Shown here piece after piece: positions 34,690-46,879 of a stretch of 64,000 nucleotides of DNA; position 1 is the first letter of the stretch, and each line of letters starts with the position of its first letter. Source of the DNA: Hybos culiciformis (lineage: Eukaryota; Arthropoda; Insecta; Diptera; Hybotidae). A program made the position numbers and the translations under genes. Under the pieces are notes generated by a model that was given only the letters and a program-made list of their open reading frames with translations, did not search any database and was not told the DNA's origin. The stretch spans positions 29,567,250-29,631,249 of the forward strand of contig OZ023274.1 in the NCBI GenBank assembly GCA_964007475.1. Direction: 5' to 3'.

Positions 34690-35550
34690 AGAGTAAAGGC
34701 GTTAATGCCATGACCGTTTGAGGGTCACATTGCACAGAAAAAAAATTTGCTGGGCCACACATTTTTTTTCAACAAATTGAAATCAAAATTAACTCTATGT
34801 GTTGTTTTATTAAAATAAATTAACTTTTATTATTATAATTATTATTTTAAATTTTAATTAGATATTTATAGGTATACATATTTATTTTAAATTTGTAAGA
34901 GTTTCGTTTCATTGAGTTTTTCATTAACATAGAATAAATTCAAATTAATGGGATGGATGAATTTAAACAAACAAATCGATACTGGGTTCAATAGATGAGT
35001 TTCTAATTCTTAATTTATTTTCAAGATGTTTGTCAGTGATCTTTGTCCTATTTTTGTTTTTTGTATGCTTCATTCTTGCAAATAATTGTTCACAAATATA
35101 GATACTGCTAAAAGCTGAAGGCATTAATAAAGCATGATTGTGAAAATTAAGTTATTTATCGCGGGGTAGGTTCTCTTTATAAAACTCCAGTAAGGAAACA
35201 TTCCCGAAATTTTCCTTCAGTTGAATGTCACTTTGCAGTTCAATGCGTATTATTTGAAGATTTGAAAGTAATTTATTTATTTCTAGAGAAAATGAGGAAG
35301 AAAATATGTTGAAATATTTCCACTTTTTTTAAATATTGAAATCTATCTTCTAAAAAACTCTTGTATTAAATTAAAAATGAATGCAAGATACTTTGCATGT
35401 TTTGTGAAATTCACAGGTTTATGTGAAGCCAAAGTACTGAAATGTGTAAAAATGCATAAATTCAAATATTTTCATAATTTGCGTCTGGGCCGCATTTTAA
35501 AAGCTTTTAGGCCGCATGCGACCCGCGGGTCGGACTTTAGACAAGCATGC
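34690..35550 (-). pseudogene. Decayed hAT transposase, C-terminal dimerisation part
   Basis: Minus-strand translation of about 35330-34960 gives EINKLLSNLQIIRIELQSD, then SSIYICEQLFARMKHTKNK and ITDKHLENKLRIRNSSIEPS. This is the hAT C-terminal dimerisation (hATC) domain of the ZBED/GTF2IRD2-like group (CEQ-F--MK and T---L---LRI pattern). One in-frame TAA interrupts it after RDK. The 5' side (GACCCGCGGGTCGCATGCGG, read minus) and 3' side (GAGGGTCACATTGCAC on plus) are GC-richer sequences typical of these elements' ends. The N-terminal zinc finger and catalytic core are missing, so an internal deletion preceded decay. Confidence 0.75.
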
Positions 35551-36150
35551 GTATACAGTATAAAAAGTTTTTTTTTCGATTTGTGAAAAATTTTAAAAAT
35601 ATGACATATCCCTTTATGCAAATGCATGACAGATATATAACATGTTATAGTTTGCAATTAGTATGCTTTCCAAAATTGGAATTTTATTCATAAATTAAAT
35701 CAGGTTATCCCACAATTGAAAATTGATGTTCACACCATGATTTTTTTTAAACCGGGTTATTTGTTGTTTTTTTATTTATTTATTTTTTTGTTAACTTTCT
35801 AAATAAAAAAATTAGTGAATAAAATTTAGACAAAAATAATTTAGAAATTCAACCTTAGTCCAAAAGGAAGCCTAGAGTATCACTAAAGGCCGCGTAATAA
35901 TAACTTATTAAAAAATGGTTCCATGATGTTCTGTCATGTTCACTAAAATTTGTTACTGCCACGACGGTGGATCTTTTTTCTCGGTCAATAATGGAATTTT
36001 CTAATTCTTTTTTTGATAAAATTGAGACTAAAATTATTACAAATACATACTCCGAAAAATGCTGTAGACCCTGTACCAGTCTTCTAAATAACTCCTACAA
36101 GTTCTATTGATAATCATTTGCATTATCCCGGGTTATAAAAAAACTGCATT
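35551..36150. other. Non-coding spacer
   Basis: No gene or clear repeat seen. Confidence 0.4.
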
Positions 36151-36154
36151 ACTT

Positions 36155-37178
36155 ACAGTTCACCGTAAACAATTCACCGTAAGACAATTCACCGTAAGAC
36201 AATTCACCGTATGGACAATTCACCGTATGGACAATTCATCGTATGAACAATTCATCGTATGAACAATTCACCGTATGGACAATTCACCGTATGGATAATT
36301 CACCGTATGGACAATTCACCGTATGGACAATTCACCGTATGGACAATTCACCGTATGGACAATTCACCATATGGACAATTCACCGTATGGACAATTCACC
36401 GTATGAATAATTCATCGCAAAGAAAATTATTTTTATCAATCCGGGCGGCCGCCCGGATTGATAAAAATAATTTTCTTTGCGATGAATTATTCATACGGTG
36501 AATTGTCCATACGGTGAATTGTCCATACGGTGAAATATTTTTTCTAAAATTTTACAGTTGTTTTTAAATTTTAGGTAAATCATTTAGCTTTACCCAGTCA
36601 GTACCACGAGGAGACGATCTATCTTTGTTACCGATCACTTTTTTTGTTCATTTAGTTTTTTTGGTTTTTGTTAAATATTTTTATTTTTTATTTCTTGAAT
36701 TTAAATGATCAAATTAAACAGAAAATAGTTAGTTCATACGATGAATTGTCCTTACGGTGAATTGTCCATACGGTGAATTGTTTCGGTGAATTGTCTTACG
36801 GTGAATTGTTTACGGTGAATTGTCCGCAATGCAAAGAGAGGGTGTTAAGAAAGAAAACACGTAGGCTATAGTTTTTGTTTAATTATTTAACGTAAAGCAT
36901 TAATGGCAAAGTAATTTTTCCAAGAAGACCGTACATGGAAACATTATTCTTATTTATACGGTGAATTGTCCATACGGTGAATTAACCATACGGTGAATTG
37001 TCCATACGGTGAATTAACCATACGGTGAATTGTCCATACGGTGAATTGTCCATACGGTGAATTGTCCATACTGTGAATTGTTCATACGATGAATTGTCCA
37101 TACGGTGAATTGTCCATACGGTGAATTGTCTTACGGTGAATTGTCTTACGGTGAATTGTTTACGATGAATTGTCCAGA
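36155..37178. mobile_element. Foldback element of 16-bp tandem repeats with a spacerless palindrome
   Basis: The left arm (36155-36415) is a direct array of ACAATTCACCGTATGG. It runs into a perfect palindrome centred between 36448 and 36449 (GGGCGG/CCGCCC, containing a NotI site) of about 85 bp per arm and no loop. Inverted arrays follow at 36483-36533, 36733-36825 and 36955-37175, separated by two unique spacers (about 200 and 125 bp). Outer units on each side carry the same variants (TAAGACAATT and GTAAACAATT), so the outer ends are true inverted ends. The open frames at 36259-36501 and 36982-37206 are repeats, not genes. Confidence 0.85.
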
Positions 37179-39030
37179 CACCAAAAAAACTAGCTAATGT
37201 TGACAAAAAATGTTTTAAAAAAAAGTGGAAACAGAAAACTAAAAGTAAGTGTGGGAATTGCTCTGATAGCTTAATAAGTGATATAGATATTGCTTCTCAA
37301 AATTTTTCATGTCAGGGCTCCCTCAATTAAAAAAAAATGATTACGCGGGTCCCCAAAAATTATTCGAAATAAAACAACATTTAGTATTAATTTTAAAAGG
37401 TATTTTTATTCAAAATAAAGTGAATTCAAAACAAAAATCAAATATAAAAATTTTTAAATAATAATTAAAAAACAACCTTAAAAAAACAAAAAAACTGCCA
37501 AGTGCTTAATAGAGCGTTCCATAAGTCCGGGTACCCTCCACACAAGATTTCCCTTTTCTGCAAAGTCCTACGAATACCTTCTGGAAGGTCCTATGCACAG
37601 AGTATTGCCACCATTTTAATTTTAAAATCATATACCTTTACAAATTTTATATGCGCATCGTTAAAAAATTTGACATTTATTGTTTTCAGATTTTGAACAT
37701 TAATTTGTACAATTATTAATAATTTGCTATTACAGTATATTTTGTTTAAAAGAAATACAAATTTAATAAAATTTGGTTTTATTTTTTAATCTTTTTAAGC
37801 TAAACTATTAAAAAACTATTAAAAATTTAAAATGCATGAACAAAAATTGAGTGAATGTGTTAGTTTTTATTGTACACTTTAACATGGATTTTTACTCCCT
37901 ATTGACTAGTGATTCACCGATGAAAAAGTATTTCTATTTTGGAAATTGGTTACATGCATTTGGTGAACGAATATTAAAATTGAATGTATATGCAAATAAT
38001 TACAAGCAGCTGATTATTTTCATCTGATAATGGATTCTTGTAGAACTCGACGTAATAAGACGAAAAGATAAAATAAAAATTTTCGATATCTCGCTTAGTT
38101 TTCGAGAGAACAAATGGAAATGCTCATCATTGAACCATCTATTATATAAAGATGATGCAGCCAAAGAATTTTTGCGTTGATCTAAATGTACCTTAATAAA
38201 ATGTTCCTAATAAAACTACTAAAATGAGATAAGATGTGATTGACTTTTAAGATAAAACTATATTTCAATAATTTTTTTTTAATTTTAATGAACTGAATTT
38301 TCAATTATTTTTTTTTATTATTATAATTAAATAAAATAATAAACAAAAATAAAATGTTTTATTTGAAAATTTCTATACATTAGTAGACTGTTCGCTTATG
38401 AGTACAAATGTCCGAGAAACTGGAAATCAGTGTCCGTATACCGGCAAAATTGAAGAGTTTTTTATTTCTTATAATATTTAATAAAACCCAATTTTTTAAA
38501 TAAAAATAAATAAGTACATAATCTAAAAATTTGGTACTTCAGTTATTTTTATCATTAATAAATAAGTTACGGTCCTCCAAAGGTGAAAAATAGTTATTCG
38601 TCCGTTTGCCGGTACATTTACCCTATGTATAAATATTTTACGCATTGAAAATGTATGAAGTACACTAATAACTATGTGCAAACAACGCCTATTTTTTTTT
38701 TTGTTTTATTTTTAAATATGTGGGATGGTCAGAAAATTTCCGCAGAATAATTAATTTTATACCTCAATAGAAAAAAATAAATAAGCATGTAGATATCCAT
38801 ACCTATAATAAAATTTGCGCACGCAATAAAAATCAACTTACTTAATAGCCATACATATTAATCATATTATATTATTATTCATATTCTTACATTGGTAATA
38901 AAAGAAAATATGAATGAAAAAAAATATATTTTCTTCTTTATACGCATGAATAATATTCTTAATATCCTAAACTGAAAAAACAGATAGATACACGCAGAGA
39001 ATCATGTTTTTAGGGTTAATTTTTATGGTA
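37179..39030. other. Non-coding, with degraded repeat pieces
   Basis: 37290-37420 (CATGTCAGGGCTCCCTCAAT, CGCGGGTCCCCAAAA) looks like a hAT terminal remnant. 37505-37690 (AGAGCGTTCCATAAGT, GATTTCCCTTTTCTGCAA, AAAATTTGACATTTATTG) is a diverged relative of 54648-54840. The remainder is AT-rich with nothing recognised. Confidence 0.4.
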
Positions 39031-39035
39031 TTTTT

Positions 39036-39995
39036 TTGAAGTTAATACTTCTTTAGGGGCGTTGTATTAATGAGTAATTCTGTAGGGGGTAAAAATTATT
39101 TTACTCATTCGAAATTCGAGTTCGAAAAAAGCGCGATGCTGTACCGTTTGAATACTCAAAAAAATGACTGGTCCACTCAATAATAATTTGTTATTTATAA
39201 AAACAAAATAATTTGGTGCAGAAAAATTTAATTTTTTTTAAATATTTCGTTTACAAATTATTTAAAACTAAAATTTCTTTTCAAAATAGTTAGGTCAATA
39301 ATCATTTGTCATTTATAAAAACATAATAATTAGGTGCGAAAAATTTCAATTCAAATTATTTTTTAAAATCTTTCGTTTACAAATTATTTAAAACTAAAAT
39401 TTATTTTTCAAAATAGGTAGCTGCGGTGAAATAAAGATTACCTGCCGAAAAATTTTTGGGCAGGGAGCTACGGTTAGGTCGTGCCGACACAAAATATGCA
39501 AGAAAAAAAAAATTTCCAAAATAGGTAGCTCCGGTGAAATAAAGATAACCTGACCAAAAATTTTGGGTAGGGAGCCACGGTTAGGTCGTGCCGGCTCAAA
39601 ATATACAACATTTTCTATCTTTTTTTCAAAATAGGTAGTTTCGGTAAAATAAAGATTAGCAGCCGAAAAATTTTTGGGTAGGGAGCTACGGTTAGGTCGT
39701 GCCGGTTCAAAATATACAAAAAAACACACGAACCAGTCATAGCACTGCTGACAGAAGTTAATACTTAAAATTTAATTTTAGCCACCGTGCAAATGATGGG
39801 CTGCTCAGTACGAAATGTAAATTAAAATGAAAAGTAACAATAGAAAATCATGCCTTCAATAAAAATGATTTTTATTTTAATTTACATTTTGTACTGAGGA
39901 GCCCATCATTTGTAGCCACTGTTATTTCATAGTTTAAATCTCTTAAGTATTAACTTCGGTCGGCAGTTCTATGACTGCCTCGTGTGTTTTTTTTT
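39036..39995. repeat. Composite repeat: palindromic motif, tandem array, hairpin
   Basis: Begins with the small palindrome GAAGTTAATACTTCTTTAG, then GGGCGTTG. Three tandem units of about 115 bp follow at 39405-39715 (core GGTGAAATAAAGATTACCTG and GGAGCTACGGTTAGGTCGTG). A long hairpin at 39722-39990 has arms with ACAGAAGTTAATACTTAA and CAAATGATGGGCTGCTCAGT against their complements. A related hairpin is at 46571-46796, and one tandem unit is inverted at 47610-47695. The 111-codon minus-strand frame 39394-39729 is produced by the tandem units. Confidence 0.7.
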
Positions 39996-40365
39996 TTAAT
40001 AATTCGGAAGGCGTATTCACTTTCTCTGATTTGGAATAATAAGTAATTAATGTTTAAATTATTCTGAATGAAAACTAATTTATATTAAATATAATTTTAT
40101 TTTTATTTTAATAATAACATAGGTTAGACGTTAGACTAAAGACTTAGCCTAAATTAATCTATATATTTATATCATACTATGCAATGAAATAAGAAAATAG
40201 TAGTTTGGAGAAAATGCCGGTCGTTCCTTACTATACAATCGGGGCAATCTTTTTACAATTTTTTGCTTCACATTTATATGAAATCGATATCGAAAGAATA
40301 ATGAAAAACGGAATCAAAAAAAAAAATTGATAATGTTTATATATTTATTAAAAATTTAAATATTT

Positions 40366-40902
40366 TAATGCGTTGGGGATCGTTATGTTGTATTTAGTGC
40401 TATAGAATTTAGATCACTAAATGGAGTATTATATGTGTCAATACACATGCAATCATTTAGATGCATCTGCGTAAATAATGAAAAAATTTAGATGCATCAG
40501 CGTATATAATGAAAAAATTTAGATGCATCAGCGTAAATAATGAAATCATTTAGATGTTTCGTATTGAATATTACGTAATACCTAAATAAACACAATATCT
40601 CTCAGAATATTTCAATACAGCCAAAAAATACAAAAAAAAAATGAGAAAAAATGAGAAGAAAAAAATATTCTCTCTTTGCAACTACCTCTCCCTTACGCAT
40701 TAAAACAGTATATTGGAATGTAAACAAAATTTGTTATACAACTCGTTCTGTATTTACACAAAAATACATTGACACTTGTCAATTTATATCACTCGACCTT
40801 CGGTCTCGTGATATAAGTATTGACTCGTGTCAATGTATTTTTGTGTATACAGAACTCTTAATTAATAACAAATTTAGTTTACATATACAATAATCTACTA
40901 TT
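40366..40902 (-). repeat. Hairpin repeat family H, copy 3 (inverted copy of 3938-4480)
   Basis: The whole unit from TTTTAATGCGTTGGGG to CAATAATCTACTATT is the reverse complement of copy 1 with few differences. It includes the three 30-bp GATGCATCAGCG repeats and the hairpin around CGACCTTCGGTCTCG. The high identity over about 540 bp indicates recent activity. Confidence 0.85.
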
Positions 40903-42100
40903 ATCTATACCGCTGAAATAGGAAATCTGCTGGAATTTTAAATTAACAAAAAAAATTATTAAATTATGGCATTATGAACTAATTAATTATAATAATTATA
41001 AAAATCTTAAAATAAAATTATGGCCTTAAAACCCATACAACCCTATACAAAAAAAATGATTCCTAAATTATGAAAGTGATTTTTTACAAGTTAGTTAGTT
41101 CATATTTTTCGACAAATTAACACACAAAAAACTAATAAGAATATAAAAAACACAACCCATAAAAACAAAGTTTTTGATAAATCCTTTATATGCGAGGCAA
41201 TTGATATGAAGTTCATATAAAAGTGTTCACTGGTAAAAATTTTTAGTGATTTTACATGAATTATCGTTGGTTTTTTCTATCCAACGATAATTCATGAACT
41301 ATTACATTTTGTTCTTCCAAAATGTAAATTTTCACCTGGTTTGTACTTTTACAGTTCTTTGTAAGTTTTAAAATAATTTCTGAATATTACATTACGCTGG
41401 AGTTTTACTTTTTTTTTTTTTTTTGGTTTTTATTTTAGTTTTTTTTTTGTTTTTATATTGTTTTCTTTTTCATTTGTCGGTCAACCATCTTAGTAATATC
41501 ACTACGATACGTTGCTTAACCGCTGTGTTCAATGTGATGTAGAGTCTTCCACTGAGCTATGTCAGTAATAGACAACAATGTATTAAATAGAAAAAATAAA
41601 TTCGGTATCTAATAAAACTTTATACATTTGTTTTTTTTAGTAATTTATACAAGCACTTGTATAAGTCAATTAATTTTTTTTTGATGATTTATCGAAGTTT
41701 TCATTTTAAGACAATGTATAATAATACCAATAACTTGTATAAAAAAACTATGATTTTGGAATTTTGTACATTTTTTTTATTCAAGTCAACTTGTATAATA
41801 TTACTATTTACATTTTTTTTATAATGAAGTGTAATTTTAGCAGAAATTTATGTAAAAACACTTTTTGCTACAACTATATAATTATACTATATAATTACTC
41901 ATAGAATGTAAGTTTAGACGATAAAACCATCCAATTTTACTTTATTTTCTAAAAATACATATTACTTTTCCAGAATCTATGTAATTTTAATAGAAATTTG
42001 TGTAAAAACTCAGTTTAATTTGCAAAAGTACAAAAAATTCAGGAAATTTGCAGAATTTGTGTAATATTGTAACGTAAAATTCTGCAATATTCCATGAAAT
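40903..42100. other. AT-rich, one small hairpin, tRNA-like box
   Basis: A hairpin with 15-bp arms, TGAATTATCGTTGG with its complement, is at 41257-41297. On the minus strand GACATAGCTCAGTGGAAGAC (about 41570-41545) resembles a tRNA A box, without a good B box. Otherwise no feature. Confidence 0.4.
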
Positions 42101-42104
42101 AAAT

Positions 42105-43175
42105 TTTAATGTGCATGTCTTCGGTGAGTTGTATTTACATTCGCTAATTTAGCTCGGTAAATTGTATTTACATTCGCAAATTTAGCTCGGTAAATGGTCC
42201 ATTGCATGCATCAATACACATGCAATTATAGGGAAATGTAAATTGTATTTACATTTCCCTGTGATGAACATTTCCCTATTAAGTAAATTATATTTACTTA
42301 ATATTTCAATACAGACAAATACCAAAAAAAAAAAAAAAAAATTGCAAATGTATACCTCTCACATGCATCATATCAATGTCAAATAAAGTTTAGTTTATAA
42401 TGCTAAAAATCTATATTTCCCCTCTGAGCTAATTTATATTTTCCCTCTGAGCAAACAAAAAAAAAAACAAAAAAGAACCAATAAAAAAATACGCGGATAT
42501 TTCTTTTTTCTAAAAAGCGGCCAGTCGATCAGTCGATGAATTTTCTTAACATGTGTTTCAATCTACTATTTTTAAAGGATCTTTGAACCTCTACTACTAA
42601 ATTTTCAAGTGAGTGTGTTGGACTTTAGTACAAAAATTTAAACCACACTTCAAAAATTGCACTTATTTTATTCCAAAAAACAAAATAGAACAATGGTAGC
42701 CCTGAAAGAATTGAAATAGAACAATGGTAATAAAAATAAAACAATGGTAGCCCTGAAAGAATTGAAAAAAATTTTGTCTAGGCATTATAAAGTTTGCTGT
42801 CAATTGTCAAATGTCAAGTAAGAATTTTTTTTTCTTTTATCAATCAATTAACGAGGAAAATGGCAGCAACAAGGAGATTATTTATTGTAAATATAAATTA
42901 TAATTATAATAATTTTAATTATTTGATTTTATTTTTAATTATAACAAAAAATAATTATAAAATTATTATTATTTTTTTTAATAATTAAAAATAAAATTTA
43001 AGAAGTCAGCTAATTCCTAAAATAATAAAAAAAAATAGAAATTTTTCTAAAAAAAAAATGATTCGATTTTTTTTTCTGCAAAAAATAAAATGAATAATTT
43101 TTTTTTTAATATTTTAGGAATTAGCTGATCTTAAATCATCCGGTTCGAAATCATTTCGAGAAATAATATTACTTC
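42105..43175 (+). repeat. Long dispersed repeat, second copy at 52.49-53.1 kb
   Basis: From AACATGTGTTTCAATCTACT (42549) to TTAGGAATTAGCTGATCTTA, sequence order and content match 52488-53075. Shared pieces include AAAGGATCTTTGAACCTCTA, AAAGTTTGCTGTCAATTGTC and GGAAAATGGCAGCAACAAGG. The part before 42549 contains family-H end sequences (AGCTCGGTAAATTGTATTTA repeats). ATTAGCTGATC with its complement gives an inner inverted repeat. No coding domain is apparent. Confidence 0.7.
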
Positions 43176-43408
43176 CGTATCAATTAAATTTTACTTCCTT
43201 GCTTCATTTTGAACTTTTTTGTTTATTTTTTTCATTGTAAATGTATTGTTTTCAACTCCCTCTCATATGCACATTAAACCAGTATACAATCAATACCAAC
43301 ATAAATTAAAAGCCCCCAATTAAAAAAAAAACAATACATAGACAGTATCTTGTAGGCATAAAAATCATAACAAATGTATGAAACCCTATGAGATTTCCTA
43401 TATAAAAC

Positions 43409-43625
43409 CATAGATTAAGAATACAGAAAGATGGGAAGCTTCATACGACATTATTTTTGGCATTTTCTTGTGAATGTGTTAGTAAAACAAAATAAAATAC
43501 GTGATAATTATCAATATGTGAAAAGAATTTTATTTAGTTTTACTAACACATTCACAAGAAAATACCAAAAAAGACTGAAAAAATGTTGTATGAAACTTCC
43601 AATCTTTCTGTATTCTTAATCTATG
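43409..43625. mobile_element. MITE family B, copy 1 (217 bp)
   Basis: Nearly perfect hairpin. Ends CATAGATTAAGAATACAGAA and TTCTGTATTCTTAATCTATG; the arms meet near GATAATTATC. Flanked by a 7-bp duplication ATAAAAC (43402-43408 and 43626-43632). The identical-size copy at 53329 has a different duplication, confirming the boundaries. No coding capacity. Confidence 0.92.
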
Positions 43626-43632
43626 ATAAAAC

Positions 43633-44895
43633 CTAAAGATTAATCTGTAAAATGGGATTAAAAACAAAAAATATATAATTTAATTATAGAATGCAATTTA
43701 TTATATTATTAATATTAATTTTTAAGAAAAAAAATCGTATATGTTTAAATGAAAATTTCCATAAATTGAGAAAATTTAATCCATAATATTTTTTTTGCGG
43801 GTAAAGTAAGTTAAACTTTTTTTTGTCATAATTTCTAGGGTCTACGTCTAGGTAGGTACATTTTACTCCGAGAAGCTCCCATTTCAGAGATATGACCACG
43901 ATCTGACCCTCCAAAGTTTTTATATATCAGGTTGGTACACGACATATATACATACTTACCAGATCAGGTACATTAAAAATACCTAATAACGATATGCGAA
44001 TCGCGAAACATAAAATTCTTAAGGGGGTTGGAAGAGGCGGCTGCCGTCTTCCATTTAGAATGACAACTTTTTATTTAAAAACTACATATTGTGGCTACTA
44101 CAAAACAAGTATGTAGATATCTACCTAACATCTGAAAACTTTGGGGATGCATATCCCTGAAACGAAATCTTACCGGTAGATACCTTCCGGGATATAAGGG
44201 TTTGAGAACCCCCCTACTCTCTCACCAAGTTTCGGACAAATCGAACTTGTGCACTTGGGTACTTATCTACTTGTCTAGGTATGTTCCTACCTTCTTCCTG
44301 TACAAAAAAAGGTTTTTTTTTCTTTTTATAGATATTTAAAATTATATTTCTTGAAAATAATTTTAAATCATATTTCATTTTAAAAATATTTTTTGATTAA
44401 AAAAATTGCATTGAAAATTATTTTCATTAAAAAAAGTATGTAGGTACTGTAAAATCCACTTAAAAAAATGTGTTGATTTTATCACAATCATTATCTTTTA
44501 ATTCAACATTTCAATAATTTTTTAAAAATTATTTTTAATTAATTTTTATAAAAATACGAACATTAAAATGAAATATTATCATTTCATTTTTGTTAAAAAA
44601 AAACAATAACCACTAAAATTCCACCTGTAGGTAGTTTAAGTTAGGGAAAAAATTTTCCTAAAAAGGATTTTTATTTTATTTCAGACATTTAAAATTAATT
44701 TTTTTGAATAAACTAATAAAAAATAGATTTTTTATTAATTTATGTTTACGTTTATTATGAATTTAATTTTAAAATATTTTATTAATAAGAAAAAAAAATT
44801 AAATTAAAATCACTCACATCCAACGTCGCGAACAAAAATTTTAAAACTAGTTTTGTTTACATTTCAACTACACGGCTGATAGATCTTAGTGTTGG
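43633..44895. other. AT-rich non-coding stretch
   Basis: 44030-44290 is less A/T-rich (AAGGGGGTTGGAAGAGGCGG, CTTCCGGGATATAAGGG) but has no recognisable coding content. Probably retroelement 3' sequence. Confidence 0.4.
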
Positions 44896-44904
44896 TAATG
44901 ATAC

Positions 44905-45085
44905 AATACATGTTAATCAAATTTGTTATACAGCTCGTTGTGTATACACACAAACACCTAGCACTCGTCAATATTATATCACTGGACTTTCGGTCTCGTG
45001 ATATAAATATGACTCGTGTCTATGTGTTTGTGTGTATACACAACTCGCAAGAATAACAAATTTTCATAACATGTATTGTAATCTA
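44905..45085. repeat. Hairpin repeat family H, copy 4
   Basis: Arms ACAGCTCGTTGTGTATACAC and GTGTATACACAACTCGC pair around GGACTTTCGGTCTCGTGATA; the unit ends at AATCTACTATT. An adjacent AGCTCGGTAAATGGTC piece belongs to the same family. Confidence 0.75.
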
Positions 45086-45434
45086 CTATTAATGTGCATG
45101 TGTTCAGTAAGTTGTATTACAATCGCATATTAAGCTCGGTAAATGGTCTATTACATGCATCAATACACATCAAAGAACTGCGTAATACTATTCATAAACA
45201 AAAACAAATCACTCGCAATATTTCAATACAGAATAATACCAATTACAAAAAAAAAATGAGCTATTCATATTCTACTTGCACATAAGAAACACTTATATTA
45301 CATTGACTTGCAAAACAAAAATATCTACTCAATACCACTTGATGTTGATTTGTTTGTGTTATGAATGCTATGAATGCAGCAAGTGCCTAATCTAAAAACA
45401 ATACGTATGAATGAAAAAAATATCATCTAATTAA

Positions 45435-45827
45435 GAGCCCGTTCCCAAACTGAGACTATTTTAGAAACTGAAAATTTTTTTTAATTTCTAGAATTTCTAG
45501 TTTTGGAACGACACGATTTTACAGCTGTTATTTTACAATTATTTTACAAATCAAGATTTTTTGACGTAAAAATCGTTCCGAAATGATATTTTATATTTTA
45601 AAAATCTGCAAAGGGAAATTTTAAATTTCCCATAACAAACTGAGTTTATAGGTGTACTTTTTAGTGCACCTCATTTTTAAAAAAACAAAAAATTGAAAAT
45701 TTAAGCAGACGTTGCAGATGATTCAGATTAAATGTCAAGCCTATTTCAATTTCTGAAAAAAGGAATTTTCTTTAGCAGAAAAGGTATATTTTACGATTTA
45801 AAATAGTCTCAGTTTGGGAACGGGCTC
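45435..45827. mobile_element. PIF/Harbinger-like MITE (393 bp)
   Basis: Inverted ends GAGCCCGTTCCCAAACTGAG and CTCAGTTTGGGAACGGGCTC continue for about 29 bp. They are flanked by TAA on both sides (45432-45434, 45828-45830), the 3-bp TWA target of PIF/Harbinger elements. An inner ATTTTACAGCTG / AAATCGTTCC pattern is partly palindromic. No transposase. Confidence 0.88.
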
Positions 45828-46448
45828 TAAGTATAGGTACATTTTTAGAAATTTTTTTAGGAAATATTTAATTTTTTTTTTAGGAAATTAAATTTCCTTA
45901 GAAGATTACCCAATGCATTCAATATACGCAATACATATTTCACTATTCACTATACTTGCGAATAGAAATTTGACTTCGTACAAAAAACTCAAAACAATTC
46001 TAATGTATTGAAAAAATATTATGAATCATATATTCACACTTGTTTCTATTTTGAGTTGAACTATTCATATATTGAATAAATCAAGTGTATTCACGAGTGA
46101 TTTGTAATACAAGTGTACTCATGCATTTCTCTGATACACATGCAATTATTCACTTAAGTAAATTTTATTTACATTTCCCTATTAAGTAAATTGTATTTAC
46201 TTACTTCCTGCGTAATACTATAAACAAAAATAATATAACTCACACTCACAATATTTCAATACAGACAAATACAAAAAAAAAAAAAAAATTGCAAACGTAT
46301 ACCACTCACATGCCTCATATCAATGTCAAATAAAGTTTAGTTTATAATGCTAAAAATCTATATTTTCCCTTTGAGCTAACCTATATTTTCGCTCTGAGCA
46401 AACAAAAAAAAAAAAAAAGAACCAATAAAAAAATACGCGGCTATTTTT

Positions 46449-46800
46449 TTTTGAAGTGAAACTTCTTTAGAGGCATTGTGATTGAGAGTGAAAAAAATGT
46501 AAGTGTCAAAAATGTAACGCTGAATGTCAAAAATGCCTCGATTATTGTCAAAAAAAAGGCAAAAAAAAAAAACACACGAAGCAGTCATAGAACTGCCTAC
46601 AGAAGTTTATACTTAAAAAATTTAAACTATGAAATAACAGTGGCTACAAATGACAGTACAAAATGTAAATTAAAATATTTTTATTTTAATTTACATTTTG
46701 TACTCAGCAGCCTATCATTTGTAGCCACTGTTATTTCATAGTTTAATTTTTAAGTATAAACTTCTGTAGGCAGTTCTATGACTGCTTCGTGTGTTTTTTC
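46449..46800. repeat. Hairpin repeat related to 39.7 kb
   Basis: Starts at the palindrome GAAGTGAAACTTCTTTAG, then a hairpin at 46571-46796. Arms CACACGAAGCAGTCATAGAA and TTCTATGACTGCTTCGTGTG pair over about 105 bp around the centre AAAATATTTTTATTTT. The loop is short. The rules of pairing are kept despite scattered changes, suggesting a folded transposition intermediate rather than chance. Confidence 0.8.
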
Positions 46801-46879
46801 AATAATATTCATTCTGATTACCAATATTAAGAGTATAACGGAAAAAAATTATGTTTCCTAAAACAGAAGACAACCGTTC

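Noticed and set aside
36155..37178. Regular 16-bp repeats as a CRISPR array
   Set aside because: Repeats are directly adjacent with no variable spacers, and the arrays are mirrored. The genome is eukaryotic. It is a foldback element.
39394..39729. 111-codon minus-strand frame (FEPARPNR repeats)
   Set aside because: Arises from three diverged non-coding tandem units; no start context and no domain.
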